Positions 38,024 through 48,198 of a stretch of 64,000 nt of DNA are shown one piece after another. The stretch spans positions 434,001-498,000 of the forward strand of contig NC_063013.1 in assembly GCF_020509005.1 (NCBI RefSeq), written 5' to 3'. The translations under genes and the position numbers were made by a program. A model generated the notes under the pieces. It was not told the DNA's origin and did no database searches. It worked only from the letters and a program-made list of their open reading frames with translations. Source of the stretch: Fulvia fulva (lineage: Eukaryota > Ascomycota > Dothideomycetes > Mycosphaerellales > Mycosphaerellaceae). Within the stretch, counting starts at the first letter, position 1, and each line of letters opens with the position of its first letter.

Positions 38024-39717
38024 ATGGCCGTCATGGACCACGACGACGAGAAGGCTCATGTCGAGCACACGGCTGTCTACTCCGGGAAGGCGGACATCGC
38101 TGACTACAAGGCCGATGCGATCGAGGCTGAGAATGCAGAGCATAACATGACCGTGTTGGAGGCCGTGAGGGCATATCCAATGGCCTCCTTCTGGGCATTC
38201 ATCATCTCTTGCACCATTGTGAGTATAAACTCGTAAGCTCTATGCGAGGCGGAAGGCTAACCATCACCAGATCATGGAGTCATACGACGTCTTCCTGATG
38301 AACAACTTCCTCGCGCTCCCTGCATTCACCAGACGCTACGGCGTGTACGACGAAGGCACCCAAGCGTACGTCGTGGTGACCAAATGGCAGTCCTCGCTCC
38401 AGGTCTCTGGTCAACTCGGTGCCTTGATCGGCGTCTTCCTTGCTGGTCCGCTCACGAGCCGCATCGGATACCGCTGGGCAAACATTACCGGCCTCATGCT
38501 ACTCAACGCCTTCATCTTCATCTTCTACTTCGGCGACAGCCTGCCTGTATACTTCGCCGCCCAAATCCTTGAGGGTATCCCGTGGGGTATCTTCATCGCC
38601 AACGCACCAGCCTACTGCAGTGAGATTGTGCCTATTCAGCTGCGTGCGCCAGCCACTCAGATGCTGCAAATGTTCTGGGCCATCGGCAGTATCATCGTTG
38701 GCGCCGTCACCTACCACTATCAAACTCTCGACCACTCAGACGCATACAGGATCCCGATCGCGCTGCAGTGGATGTTCCCCACGCCACTCGCCATCCTGAT
38801 TTTCTTCTCCCCCGAGTCGCCGTGGTGGTTGACACGCAAGGGACGACTTGAAGATGCCGCCAAATCCGTTGCACGTCTTGGCCGCAGATCCGAGGCAAAG
38901 GTCACCGAAACCGTTGCCATGATGCGTCGTGTCATTGAGATGGAATCAACTACCAAATCACCGAACCACATCGAACTTTTCAAGGGTATCGACTTGCGCC
39001 GAACACTCATCGTCTGTGGTGTGTACGCAGCGCAGAACTTGACAGGTAATCTTATCGCCAACCAGGCCGTGTACTTCTTCACACAGGCAAAGGTATCGAC
39101 CGACACTGCTTTCGCTCTTGGCTTAATCACCTCCGCGCTGCAGATGATCTTCGTCATGCTTTCCTGGATCCTGACAACTTACTTCGGAAGACGATCCATC
39201 TACCTCTGGGGTTCGGCTGCCAACACCATTCTCCTGGTCGCTCTGGGTATTTCTGGTTCCGTTGGTGGTGGCAAGTCCGCTTCGCTAGCACAAGCATCGT
39301 TGGGCCTGATCGTCTCAGTCCTCTTCACCCTTGGTCCCGCTCCAGCCTCGTGGGTCATCATTGGTGAGACATCTGCCATTCGTCTCAGGCCGCTCACAAC
39401 TGGTATGGGACGTGCGACATACTACATTATCGAGATTCCTTGCATCTTCCGTAAGTCTTATCCTCTCCACCGTTCTTAATCGCTCCGCTAACCTTTCAAC
39501 AGTGGCCTCATACATGCTCAACCCAACCGGTGGAAACCTTGGTGCCAAGTGCGGTTACGTTTGGGGTGCAACCGGCTTGATCTGCTTGATCGTCGCATAC
39601 TTCCAGCTGCCAGAGATGAAGAACCGCTCATACCGTGAGATCGATATTATGTTCAAGCGCAAGATTCCAGCAAGACAATGGAAGAAGACGGAGATCGACG
39701 TCAACGACGACGAGTAG
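38024..39717 (+). CDS. Maltose-permease-like MFS sugar transporter
   Basis: A 529-residue major-facilitator protein of the sugar-porter family, closest in its signatures to fungal alpha-glucoside:proton symporters, acting in the plasma membrane. Three exons: 38,024-38,218, 38,271-39,450 and 39,503-39,717. Both 52-bp introns have GT..AG ends and a GCTAAC branch site. Visible signatures: IMESYDVFLMNNF opening the first helix (residues 66-78), GPLTSRIGYRWA loop (125-136), PESPWWLTRKGR (246-257) typical of maltose permeases, and FGRRSIYLWG in the second half. The N-terminus is hydrophilic and charged. It is the convergent neighbour of a secreted alpha-mannosidase (181 bp between stops), suggesting uptake of released sugars. 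Two CreA-like sites precede it. The substrate cannot be fixed from sequence; maltose, other glucosides or mannose-containing sugars are possible. Confidence 0.92.
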
Positions 39718-39898
39718 ACAAAAGTGTGCTCGGGAAAGGATTCATTGCATGTTACTATGTTGAGTCGAGATCATCTGTCGTAGTCAGCCTGAACAGTATC
39801 TGCCCAAGAATGCTTGAAGGCGGATTCGTACCAGATGTAGTCCGTACAACTGAACGATATCTTTGCACTTCAGGCTCTAGCTATTGTCGATTCATGCT
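39718..39898. terminator. Shared 3' region of convergent genes
   Basis: 181 bp between the stop codons of the sugar transporter (+) and the alpha-mannosidase (-). It must contain both 3' untranslated ends, so the transcripts may overlap. Confidence 0.4.
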
Positions 39899-42316
39899 TC
39901 ATGGCCTTGGCTTCGTGAAATGCCCAGGACTCGGTGGCACAACGCCACTCTCCCATGCCTTCATCTCGCCCCCAAGCTCGAACTCAATAGTGCCTCCATC
40001 GACCATGACATCCTTATGCTCAAACCAGTTCCTATCCCAGTCTTGCCCATTAATCTTCATCGACTGCACATAATAGCTCTCTGCATTGTCCAGACCAGTC
40101 GCGGTAATTCTCAGTGTCCTGTTCCCATTGACAGTCATGTTGACCTCGCTAAACCACGGCGAAACGAGCAAATACGTGGTTTGCGTGACGACAGGGTACA
40201 TCCCCAACATCTGCCAAACCAACCACGAGTTGAGAGCACCAGCATCGGAATTGCCCGGCACGCCGTATGTGGCGTCTTTGAAGTACTGATTAGCCAAAGC
40301 CCGGGATTGTTGCACGCTCTTGGCTTGCTTTTTGAGGTAGTGGTACTCGTAAGGCGTGGCGAAGTCAGGCTCATTGCCGATGTTCATGATAGTATTGATA
40401 CTGGCACCGTTGTCGCCTAGGTCCTGCTCAGACGTGTTCGGCTGGAATATATAATCTAGTCGCCGTTCGAACTCGTGTGGGCCGCCCATGAAGTCGATCA
40501 ATGTCTCCATGTCGTGGGGTACAGTGAAGGCGTACTCAAATGGCGTGCCTTCGTAGGTGATGGAAGACCATTCGCAGCCGCCACACAGAGCAGGGTTATA
40601 GTCTGTAATGTTGATCTGGCCGGATGCAAGACGAGGAGCTGGGAAGCCGGTGAAGCCTTTGTGCGTGAAGTTGTGAGCCCAGATGTTCTGCCAGTTCGCG
40701 GAACGATTCAAGTACTTTTGCACGTCGTCAGGTGCTTCACCTTGAGCGACCACAGACAGTGAGTAGTCGTTGAGCGAGTACTCTATGGTACGCGAGATGG
40801 CCCGGGTACTCTTGTCCGACGACACATAGCCCAGAGGCAACCAGTCGTAAAGCGCCCCACGTCCTTGCTGAATACCATTCGTGGGATCGATTTGGTTGAA
40901 GCTGTTAAATGGCACGACTTCAGCATCCTTGACCATAGCTTGGTAGCCTTCGGTCCAATTAATGTTAGGCAAGCCTTTCACATAAGCATCTGCCAAGACA
41001 TTGTCGGCGTTGCTTCCTCCCTGTACCAAGCCATTGGAGTTGCCACTTCGCCCGTCTGGCATGAAGCCTTCGTACTTCCAGACATCGATGATGGCGCGGA
41101 TCATGCTTTGGTAACACTCCGGTTGAATAAGATGATAAAGCGACACTGTACAGCGGAAGATGTCCCACAAAGTGTAAAAGTCGTCCCAAGAGTCGTCTGG
41201 TTCCCACAATGGATTCTCTCCAGATCGATTTGATGGCATCAGGTGCATGAAGTACAGGGATGAGTACAGTAATACCAGGTTCGTTCGGTTCTGGTTCGAG
41301 TCTGTTGGGACCTGGATCTTGCTAAAAACGTCCTGGTTCCACTCAACGACTGCAGCAGAGACAGTGTCGTTCAAATTCCACGATTTGATCTCATCGTTCT
41401 TAAATTGACAGGCCTTCTCGACGGAGATGAACGAGATGCCGACCCTCGACTTGACAGTTGCCGCGGACGAGTCGGAGAACGAAAAGACAGCTCCCACTCG
41501 ATCTGTCAACGGACCAGAAGTTTCAGTGCCACGATTGCGGAAAGTCGGATGCGGTATGGCTGCATCCGAGAGAACATGCTGACGGCGTACTGGCACAGTG
41601 TTCCGACCTCGAAAAGTATGCGCTTCCTCGGGCGCGCCTTCGAACTCTCCGCAGAAGTACGTTGTTGCCGGGGCACTGTCGCTGAAACCTCCACCATACG
41701 ATCCATAGCCGGTGTACTGTCGCCCATCGTCTTCAATGTGTATCTCACCGCCATCGTAGAACTGATCTTCATTCGACCCTCCAGGGTTCGACAAGAAGTG
41801 GGACACATCCACCAGAACGTACTTGTCACCGGCAGGGAAATCATACTGCATGATACCACTATGCCGAGCTCCTCCTACCTGAATTGTCACATCGTTCTCA
41901 AGCTTCGTCTTGAAGTACCCAACGCTTGCGCTGTCATTGCCAACTCTTTCTTGCCAGTACGTCGTGTTGTCGAGAATATTGACCGGCGCATCCATGGTCG
42001 TCAAAGGCATCTGAGAGATGATGCCATACTTGGGAGGTCCACCGGTGCCCGACTCATGCATCATGCTCACTCCAGTGACAAGACCTTGCGGTGTCCAACC
42101 GCCATTGATCGTTGAGAGAGTCAGGTTCGTCTCGTAGGTATCGATGCCGACCTTTGCGACTCCGAACGGTACTGCACCACCCACGAAAATGTCACCGCCG
42201 CCGAAAGCCTGCCCTGGGATGGGACCTTCTCCGCCGATGAAAGGGTTGACATATTGAGACCAGTCGTGTTGTGCTGCAGCCAAAGACACAAACAGTGTCG
42301 AGAGTAATCGACTCAT
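39899..42316 (-). CDS. Secreted GH92 alpha-mannosidase
   Basis: An intron-free 805-residue glycoside hydrolase of family 92, calcium-dependent exo-acting alpha-mannosidases that release mannose from N-glycans or mannans by inversion. Residues 1-15 form a signal peptide (cleavage probably after AAA-15), so it is exported. The family N-terminal motif VNPFIGG lies at 23-29, the YTLWDIFR segment at 381-388, GNEP at 647-650 (E649 matches the catalytic acid position) and GNSDAG at 688-693 (D691 matches one of the base Asp positions; the other, Asp in bacterial GNDDxG enzymes, is Ser here). The ending WLVWQMLGMYPV follows. Many N-x-S/T sites fit secretion. Length is normal for the family. It faces the sugar transporter tail to tail. 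Specific linkage preference cannot be told. Confidence 0.92.
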   Translation of the reverse strand: MSRLLSTLFVSLAAAQHDWSQYVNPFIGGEGPIPGQAFGGGDIFVGGAVPFGVAKVGIDTYETNLTLSTINGGWTPQGLVTGVSMMHESGTGGPPKYGIISQMPLTTMDAPVNILDNTTYWQERVGNDSASVGYFKTKLENDVTIQVGGARHSGIMQYDFPAGDKYVLVDVSHFLSNPGGSNEDQFYDGGEIHIEDDGRQYTGYGSYGGGFSDSAPATTYFCGEFEGAPEEAHTFRGRNTVPVRRQHVLSDAAIPHPTFRNRGTETSGPLTDRVGAVFSFSDSSAATVKSRVGISFISVEKACQFKNDEIKSWNLNDTVSAAVVEWNQDVFSKIQVPTDSNQNRTNLVLLYSSLYFMHLMPSNRSGENPLWEPDDSWDDFYTLWDIFRCTVSLYHLIQPECYQSMIRAIIDVWKYEGFMPDGRSGNSNGLVQGGSNADNVLADAYVKGLPNINWTEGYQAMVKDAEVVPFNSFNQIDPTNGIQQGRGALYDWLPLGYVSSDKSTRAISRTIEYSLNDYSLSVVAQGEAPDDVQKYLNRSANWQNIWAHNFTHKGFTGFPAPRLASGQINITDYNPALCGGCEWSSITYEGTPFEYAFTVPHDMETLIDFMGGPHEFERRLDYIFQPNTSEQDLGDNGASINTIMNIGNEPDFATPYEYHYLKKQAKSVQQSRALANQYFKDATYGVPGNSDAGALNSWLVWQMLGMYPVVTQTTYLLVSPWFSEVNMTVNGNRTLRITATGLDNAESYYVQSMKINGQDWDRNWFEHKDVMVDGGTIEFELGGEMKAWESGVVPPSPGHFTKPRP

Positions 42317-42926
42317 TCTGTGCAGTCTAAACGGCCGCTACGTTGGGATAGAAGGGAAGGATGTATCTGACCTACCTCTTCAACCTTACGATGGTCGTAG
42401 GTAACATGCTTCACCACAACATGCAGTGCAATGGTCAAGGTAACGGCCTGACATCACGTTCGTGCCTGTGGTCAAAGTCCGGGGAGAGTTTGCGGAGGAG
42501 TGAGGGGAAACCATGAGCTGTTGGAAACGTCTGGAGATCATCTTGAGCTCTCGTGAGTCGTGGCACGAGGTTGCAACAGAGGAGATCTCGTGGTAGATCT
42601 GGCCGAAGGAGGGATGCCATTCAGGGATCTATGCTGGTGCTGACTTTCCAAGGATGCGTCTGGAAGGATCCCGATGTGGAGGACGGCTCCGGCCGTATCG
42701 CTCTCGTGTTCTGGCTCGTGCGAGAGTGCTTGCAGGCCACATTTGTGGGATAGCTGATGGTGGACACCAGAAGACCCCCGTATTGTGGGCAAGAGTAAGA
42801 GTTGTGAAAGGTGTTGAAGTGTGCGCATACTCGGGCAGGAGAGGACGGCCAGATCCACGCCGAGATATTCTCGATCCACTACATCCCAGCCTTCTTCCCG
42901 TCTGCCTCCTCCACCATGATCACAGT
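42317..42926. other. Alpha-mannosidase promoter and intergenic DNA
   Basis: About 610 bp between two minus-strand genes. Frames here (for example plus strand 42,654-43,226) run antisense into the next gene and show no domain. It should hold the mannosidase promoter and the 3' end of the gene upstream. Confidence 0.5.
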
Positions 42927-43346
42927 CTACGAGAAGATGGACGTCCCAGTCGTCATGCCAAACAATCCCCAAGCAGCAACCAGTCCAGTACTAATCCCAC
43001 GAAACGCGACCGACCCGTCCGCGCCTTCCTTCGACATGACGTACGCATCGACGACCGCCACGTACCCCATGCTCGCAAGCACGATATCAACAGCCTTGTA
43101 CTGTCCAACGAGGTAGCATCCCCATACCGCGAGACCAATCGTCGTGACTCGAGCCGACTGGATCATGTTGAGTACGCCAGCTTCTCTGGACTTTGCGATG
43201 CAAGGGGTGAAGCCGAACTTGAGTAAAGAGCGTGCTGGGCCGACCACAAATGGGAAGTACCAGCCGTTGAATACGATCATGCTGGCGAGTAGGAGAGGTG
43301 GTGTGTGGCGCCATGGGTCGAAGTTGGCGAATGCTCCAAAAGCCAT
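42927..43346 (-). CDS. Small four-helix membrane protein, DUF4267-like
   Basis: A 139-residue intron-free protein with four predicted membrane segments (about residues 15-35, 66-83, 84-104 and 117-134) and the motif GISTGLVAAWGLFG near the end. Size and topology resemble the fungal DUF4267 family, whose function is unknown; this assignment is from memory of the family pattern and not certain. The start ATG at 43,346 is the first in the frame and precedes FDPWRHTP. Same strand as its neighbours, with a 385-bp gap before the next gene. Likely an internal or plasma membrane protein. Confidence 0.7.
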   Translation of the reverse strand: MAFGAFANFDPWRHTPPLLLASMIVFNGWYFPFVVGPARSLLKFGFTPCIAKSREAGVLNMIQSARVTTIGLAVWGCYLVGQYKAVDIVLASMGYVAVVDAYVMSKEGADGSVAFRGISTGLVAAWGLFGMTTGTSIFS

Positions 43347-43731
43347 CTGGCGGGTGTTGTGACTTTGTTGTTGTTAATTGGTCTTGTTGTGAGCGACGAG
43401 AAGGCAGGACTTTGACCTCTAGGACAGCTGTGGAAGGGATGTCAATTTTTGAAGTGAATGTCCTTACTGTCAAGGGAAAGGTAAGGGCCCTCAGCTGACT
43501 GGTTTGAACTGACACCGAATCCAGCTGCCCAGCAATCCTTCAGCAGCCCACGCCAAGGAGGAGGATCTTCCTTCACTGTCTTCGGGATTCACGTTGTATA
43601 ATAAGTCTTCAAACGTAGGCGATCGCATCATTTAAGTGCCTTTCTGGTACAAGGCATAGATCTACTGGGCGATCGGAACCGACACACTCTATTCCTCGAC
43701 ACAAACATCCTAAACATCACTTTCGACTCTC
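43347..43731 (-). other. Promoter of the four-helix protein
   Basis: 385 bp between minus-strand genes. A TATAATAA stretch near 43,597 could be a TATA-like element. No gene seen. Confidence 0.4.
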
Positions 43732-44217
43732 CTACCATCCCATCAATCCCTTCGCAAACGCTGGACAACTCTCATGCTCATCCCATAAACAGCACTTGCT
43801 CACATCTTCATCGTACGGACACACCAACTCAGTCCTTGTAAGGAGCAATACATCCGCCACAAATAGGACCAAAGTAATCCCTGCCAGTATCACCGTCCAC
43901 TTCGTAACCTTACTCTGATAGTCCCTCTGAGTCGCGCCTGGCGCTGGGTCGAACTTCAAGAACAGATACCAGTATATCCATACGGTGACAGGACAGAGAA
44001 AGAGCCAATGGGTGATGTTGATTTGCCAGAGAGCTGGAGGCTGGTTTGTCTCTTTGAATGGACCGGTCTTGTCGAGAGCTGCGGCGAGGAGGTGGTGATT
44101 GATCAGCTTCTGGATGAAGTGCACCGAGACAGTAAGGAGTGCGTTGCAGAGGACGGAGCATACCAGGATGGGCCAAGTGGTGATGGGACGGAGCGTGAAT
44201 TGCTGTTGGTTCTGCAT
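43732..44217 (-). CDS. Three-helix membrane protein, family not recognised
   Basis: A 161-residue frame without introns. Three hydrophobic segments lie at about residues 15-35, 69-88 and 106-127. The C-terminal tail after the third helix is Cys-rich and acidic (CPYDEDVSKCCLWDEHESC at 133-151), suggesting disulfides or metal binding on the non-cytosolic side. I do not recognise the family. The regular hydrophobic pattern, normal codon use and the ATG at 44,217 support a real gene, but an additional exon cannot be excluded. Confidence 0.6.
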   Translation of the reverse strand: MQNQQQFTLRPITTWPILVCSVLCNALLTVSVHFIQKLINHHLLAAALDKTGPFKETNQPPALWQINITHWLFLCPVTVWIYWYLFLKFDPAPGATQRDYQSKVTKWTVILAGITLVLFVADVLLLTRTELVCPYDEDVSKCCLWDEHESCPAFAKGLMGW

Positions 44218-44475
44218 CTTGTGTTAGTGGGGGCTGTCAAGAGTGTGAAGTCGCCCCGAGCATTGTAGGAATTTGTAGATGAATGTGTTTGTCCTGTAGT
44301 ATTTGCCGTCCTGGGCCTGAAAGCTGATGGAAGGCAACGAACTTTCTACGCTCATTGATACACTTGTTTGAGCGCATGGGGCTTGCCGAGCAGCCCCTGC
44401 ACAATCCTCGTCATGACTGCCATCGAGTAAGTCCGAACTGTGACATTAAATCCATACTAACCGGTTAACGACGAT
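44218..44475. other. Intergenic DNA
   Basis: About 260 bp holding the promoter of the three-helix gene and the 3' end of the MARVEL-like transcript. Confidence 0.4.
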
Positions 44476-44760
44476 CTACAACTGCTCTTCGAACCTGGTG
44501 CCACGATAAGATGTCGTGCTCCTTACCCTTGCCGGAAAGGTAACAGGGCCATTAGAGAACTTCACAATACAACCTTCCCCACGACCACCACTGCCACTTC
44601 CATCACTTTGTCTATCCCTAGAGATAACGCCCCTAATACCAACACTCTCCATTTCCTCTTCCTCCTCCCCAACCGCCTCCTCAGCATCCCAAAACAGCTC
44701 ACTCATACTACTGAACTCCACACTCACATCTTCCAGCTCCCTCTCCATCTCCCGATCTAG
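44476..44760 (-). other. In-frame 94-codon extension after TGA CTA
   Basis: Same frame as the MARVEL-like gene. It begins LDREMERELEDVSVEF, continuing the charged helix that precedes the stop, then an acidic run (five Glu near the middle), a Gly/Ser patch and a conserved-looking end RFEEQL before TAG at 44,478-44,476. TGA-CTA is the known strong readthrough context. The extension could be made by readthrough, or the TGA could be a recent nonsense change (for example from CGA) or a sequencing error. Confidence 0.5.
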
Positions 44761-45521
44761 TCAAACCTCCCTTGCACTCTCCACACTCGTCCTCTCCACC
44801 TCCCTACTCGTCCTCCTCCTCCTCTTAAACGGGCTCCGTCTCGGCTCTTTCTCCACAACCACGACCCTTTCCCTCCTATCACCTCTGAACAAAAGCAAAG
44901 CCACAGCGGCAGCCATGAAGAACACAAAGACTCCAATAATGGCCAGTGCGAAAGTCCCCACATAGATTCGGCACGTACTGCTCCTTCTAAAAAGCCCAGC
45001 ACCAACCCCGTTAATCCCCGCACCAAAGGGATTACTGCGGAAACGGTCGAAGTCGCCACAACCATGTCTCGCCGAGCGTGTCAAGATCGCAATGGCAATC
45101 ATAACCACCACGAACAAAATATCGAACAGGAACGCCAGGATGGCAAAGAACCCGATCCCCGCAAGGCAGCAAGTGAGCAGCATCGCGATAGACGTGTATA
45201 GCGTTGCAATGGCCGACATCCCAATGATGGCGTAGTTGCGTTTGTGTGCTGGGAAGTAATCTTCAAAGTCGCCGCCGAAGCCGCCGAAGCCACCGTTGTT
45301 GCGGCCACCTCCGTTGAAGTTGTCGTTGAAGTCGTTGTAGTCGTTGTGGAAGCGGGCGAGGAACTACACGAGCAGGTCAGTCATGTGGATGCGGGTAGAG
45401 CTGTCGGAGAGGAGGGTTTTACCCAAGCTGTCGCGGCCATGATATAGACGGAGCAGATGAAGGCCAAAAAGTACAATGTCGTGGCTACCAGGCGCAAGAG
45501 GCCACCTTTGATGAGGCCCAT
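44761..45521 (-). CDS. MARVEL-like four-helix membrane protein
   Basis: A 233-residue protein from two exons: 45,521-45,423 and 45,363-44,761, joined across a 59-bp intron with GT..AG ends and a CTGAC branch site. Four membrane helices (about 8-34, 77-100, 103-128 and 166-192) with a Gly/Asn/Asp/Phe-rich loop after the first give the MARVEL layout seen in fungal membrane-organisation proteins. The cytosolic tail is basic then strongly charged (FKRRRRTSREVERTSVESA). The frame ends at TGA (44,763-44,761) directly followed by CTA and stays open for 94 further codons. Assignment to the MARVEL family rests on topology and general pattern, not on a search. Confidence 0.75.
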
Positions 45522-46167
45522 GATTGGTCGTCTTCTTCGTCTTCGTCTTCAACTATGAATCGTTCGTGAGCTTGTCCTAAGCCGTTGCTGGAAAGCGACT
45601 ACACTGCAACGCCAAGCTATTGTGACTGGCTCGTTGACAAGTAACTCCAGAAAATGAAAGGTGGCAGGAGGCGTCCAAAGCTCGCAAGAGTTCAAGGAGG
45701 TACTTAACATCCCACACCTTGTCTCCTCACGATGGCCTCGTCTTACCATCGTCCACCCGCAGGACAACATGTCCGTCGGCGCCAAGGTCCGTGCATGAGC
45801 CGTGAAGTCCGTAAACCTACCTGTAGAGTTGCTGTCTATGTTTCAGAACTGTTCGCGAATGGGACGAGCAGCTGAGCACGAATTCCTCTGCAGCAATGAA
45901 GTCAAAGTTGCATAGGATGCAGTGTATACGCGGCCAACGTGGTATGGTATGCGACGTCTGTCGTACCCCACATTCACATGCAGCACGTGCAAGGATGTCC
46001 TGGCCTTGCATGTGAAGCTTCTCCGCTTGCCGAGAACATCAGATTCCGGGCTTTGGAGCAACCGCACGTCGCACGAAATAATTGAGCGGCATATCAGTCG
46101 TAGCGGTGTTGCTGTGTTGTGGGAAACAGTTGTGTGGAAGTGTCGTGCTGGTCGTTGTCACGACTGC
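45522..46167. other. Intergenic DNA
   Basis: About 650 bp between two minus-strand genes, holding the MARVEL-like promoter and the 3' end of the thiamine-diphosphate enzyme. Frames on both strands show no domain. Confidence 0.5.
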
Positions 46168-48198
46168 CTACCCTACCAACGCCGCCTTCTCACCAGGATA
46201 CTTACCCTGCGGTCCATCAAGATGCGCATCAAGAACAGCAGAGACACCGCTCTGCACAGCAGCAACAGCTTGCATCAGCTTAACCTGCAGCTCTTGCGCA
46301 GTGCCAGCATGATCGGCCCAGCATTTCCCGCCACTCGCAGCCTGAGCACAATCCGTTAGCTCACGTTTGAAAGATCCATGCGCCAGGCGCTTCCAAGGTC
46401 AACTCACCCTCGCAATGCCCGGGTAGTCTGGCGTAGGCGCAAACGATATATTCAGCTCCTCATTCGACACTTTCGATCCTTCACCATGCGGATGCACGAG
46501 CTCCAAGCTCTTCCTCGGCGCATTCCAGCCTTTGTTGTTCAGGACGATTGTGAGGACGGGGATGTTGTATCGTTGTGCGATCCAGTATACCGAACCTGGG
46601 ACCGAGAAGAGGTAGGTGCCATCGCCTACAATCTGGCAGACGAATTTGCCTGCGAAACTGTTAGCAATGCTCACATACCGTCGAACGCCTGCGTTGCAAT
46701 CACCTTGGTTAGTCCCACCATTCTCAAAATCCGTCGCCAACTTAATCCCCAACGCACCTCCTCCACTCCACCCCAGTCCTCCACCACCACAATTAATCCA
46801 GGTCCCCGGTATCGTAGCCTGCACCTGATCCGCCACAAACGCAGCATTTGTCACAGCTTCCACCGCCCAAATCGTATCCTTTGGACAAGCTTTCCGGACC
46901 TCCGAGATGAGGTACGAACAGCCGAAGTATCCCTCCTCACTGACATGTACGGTAGAAGCAATCGTGGCGAGCCGTTGCTGGTGTTTCTGCTGAAGAGCCG
47001 ACCATCTGTCTTGGAAGGCTGGCGATCGGAGGTTCTCGGTCATGTTTTGCTTGACGTATGCTGTGATTTGCAGGAGGGCTGTTTCGGCGTCGACGCGGTA
47101 TCTATAGAGGAGGATGTGTTAGCTGTGGTGCTCGCGCAGACGGTTGGGTGAAGTCAATCGCTTTCTGGCGCCACGTCTCTAGCCAGGTCCAACCAGTCAA
47201 CTGCCCAGGAGAACTCACCTTGCGATAGCATATATATAATGCACCGGCATCTGCTGCTTCAACGCATCCACATCAATCTGAAAGATCAACGTATCCTTCC
47301 TCGGCTTACACTGCGTCGGGATCCAAGGCACATCACAATCCAACACAAGAATCACATCCGCCGTCTTGATACTCTCATCAACCCCATACCTCAACCCCAG
47401 CCACGCAGGATGATCCGCGGGGAAGCACATATCACTCCCACCCGTATCCAGCACTCTCAGCCCCTTCACCGTCGTCGCGAGGTCCACCAGCGCTTTCACA
47501 GCATTATGATTCCTCCCAGAATACCCCGTGATCACCAGTGGCTCTGCCGCACTCATCAACGCCTCGCTGACCAACCTCAGCTGTTTGATACTCAGCCCGC
47601 CGAGCTCAGCAGGTGTCCAGAACTCCTGCTGAATTTCGTAGGGTTCGATTTCTTCTTCCATAGCTTCGCGCGCGCCGCAGAGATACACGGGACCTCTGGG
47701 CTCACTCGTTGCGAAGCTGAGAGCGCGGTTGACGAGCTGTTTTACGTTCTTGCCTCTCTTGATCTCCCCCGTATATCTACAATACTGACTCACAATCGCC
47801 TTCTGATCCGGCACATCCTGAATCCAATGAATATACTCCGTCCGACTCCCTCTATACTCCCCCTCAATCGTATACGGACTCAAGCCGGCAAATATTAGCA
47901 CCGGCGCCCTTCCACAACTCGCATTGTGGACCGCAGCACCGAGACCTTGCGTTCCGACGTCCACGTGGACGAGGACGCATTGAGGTTTGTTGGTCAGGCG
48001 GGCGTACCCGTCGGCCATGGACATGGCGACCATTTCGTTGGGACATGTTATGATTCGGGGGAAGTGGCCGCGCTTTTCGTTTCGGCCTTTGACGATGGCT
48101 TCGATGATGGAGGGGTGGTCGCTGCCGAGGTTTACGAAGACGTGGGTTACGCCGGCGGCCCAGAGGGCTTCGAAGAAGGCGAAGGAGGCGGTGTACAT
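46168..48198 (-). CDS. Thiamine-diphosphate-dependent enzyme (acetolactate synthase-like)
   Basis: An enzyme of the acetolactate synthase / benzoylformate decarboxylase group; the reaction (decarboxylation or carboligation of a 2-oxo acid) cannot be fixed. Exons 48,198-47,219, 47,101-46,408 and 46,341-46,168 give 615 residues. The introns (117 and 66 bp) have GCTAAC branch sites. A third, frame-preserving intron is likely at 46,703-46,650 (54 bp) or 46,718-46,650 (69 bp), ending in GCTAAC plus TTTCGCAG; splicing removes 18 or 23 residues and leaves GKFVCQIVGDG. Domains: N-terminal PYR domain with the cofactor-activating Glu (E55 in CPNEMVAMSMADGYARL), central domain, then PP domain with GDG (486-488, unspliced count) and NN 27 residues later, the cofactor motif. 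No targeting peptide is obvious, unlike mitochondrial acetolactate synthase. The gene is divergent from the BAR gene. Confidence 0.85.

Noticed and set aside
39884..42115. Plus-strand frames of 178, 122 and 236 codons
   Set aside because: They lie antisense within the 805-codon GH92 gene and show no family pattern.
44476..44748. Separate 90-codon gene starting at ATG 44,748
   Set aside because: It is in the same frame as the MARVEL-like gene with only four codons between the stop and this ATG; treating it as an extension or relic of that gene is simpler.
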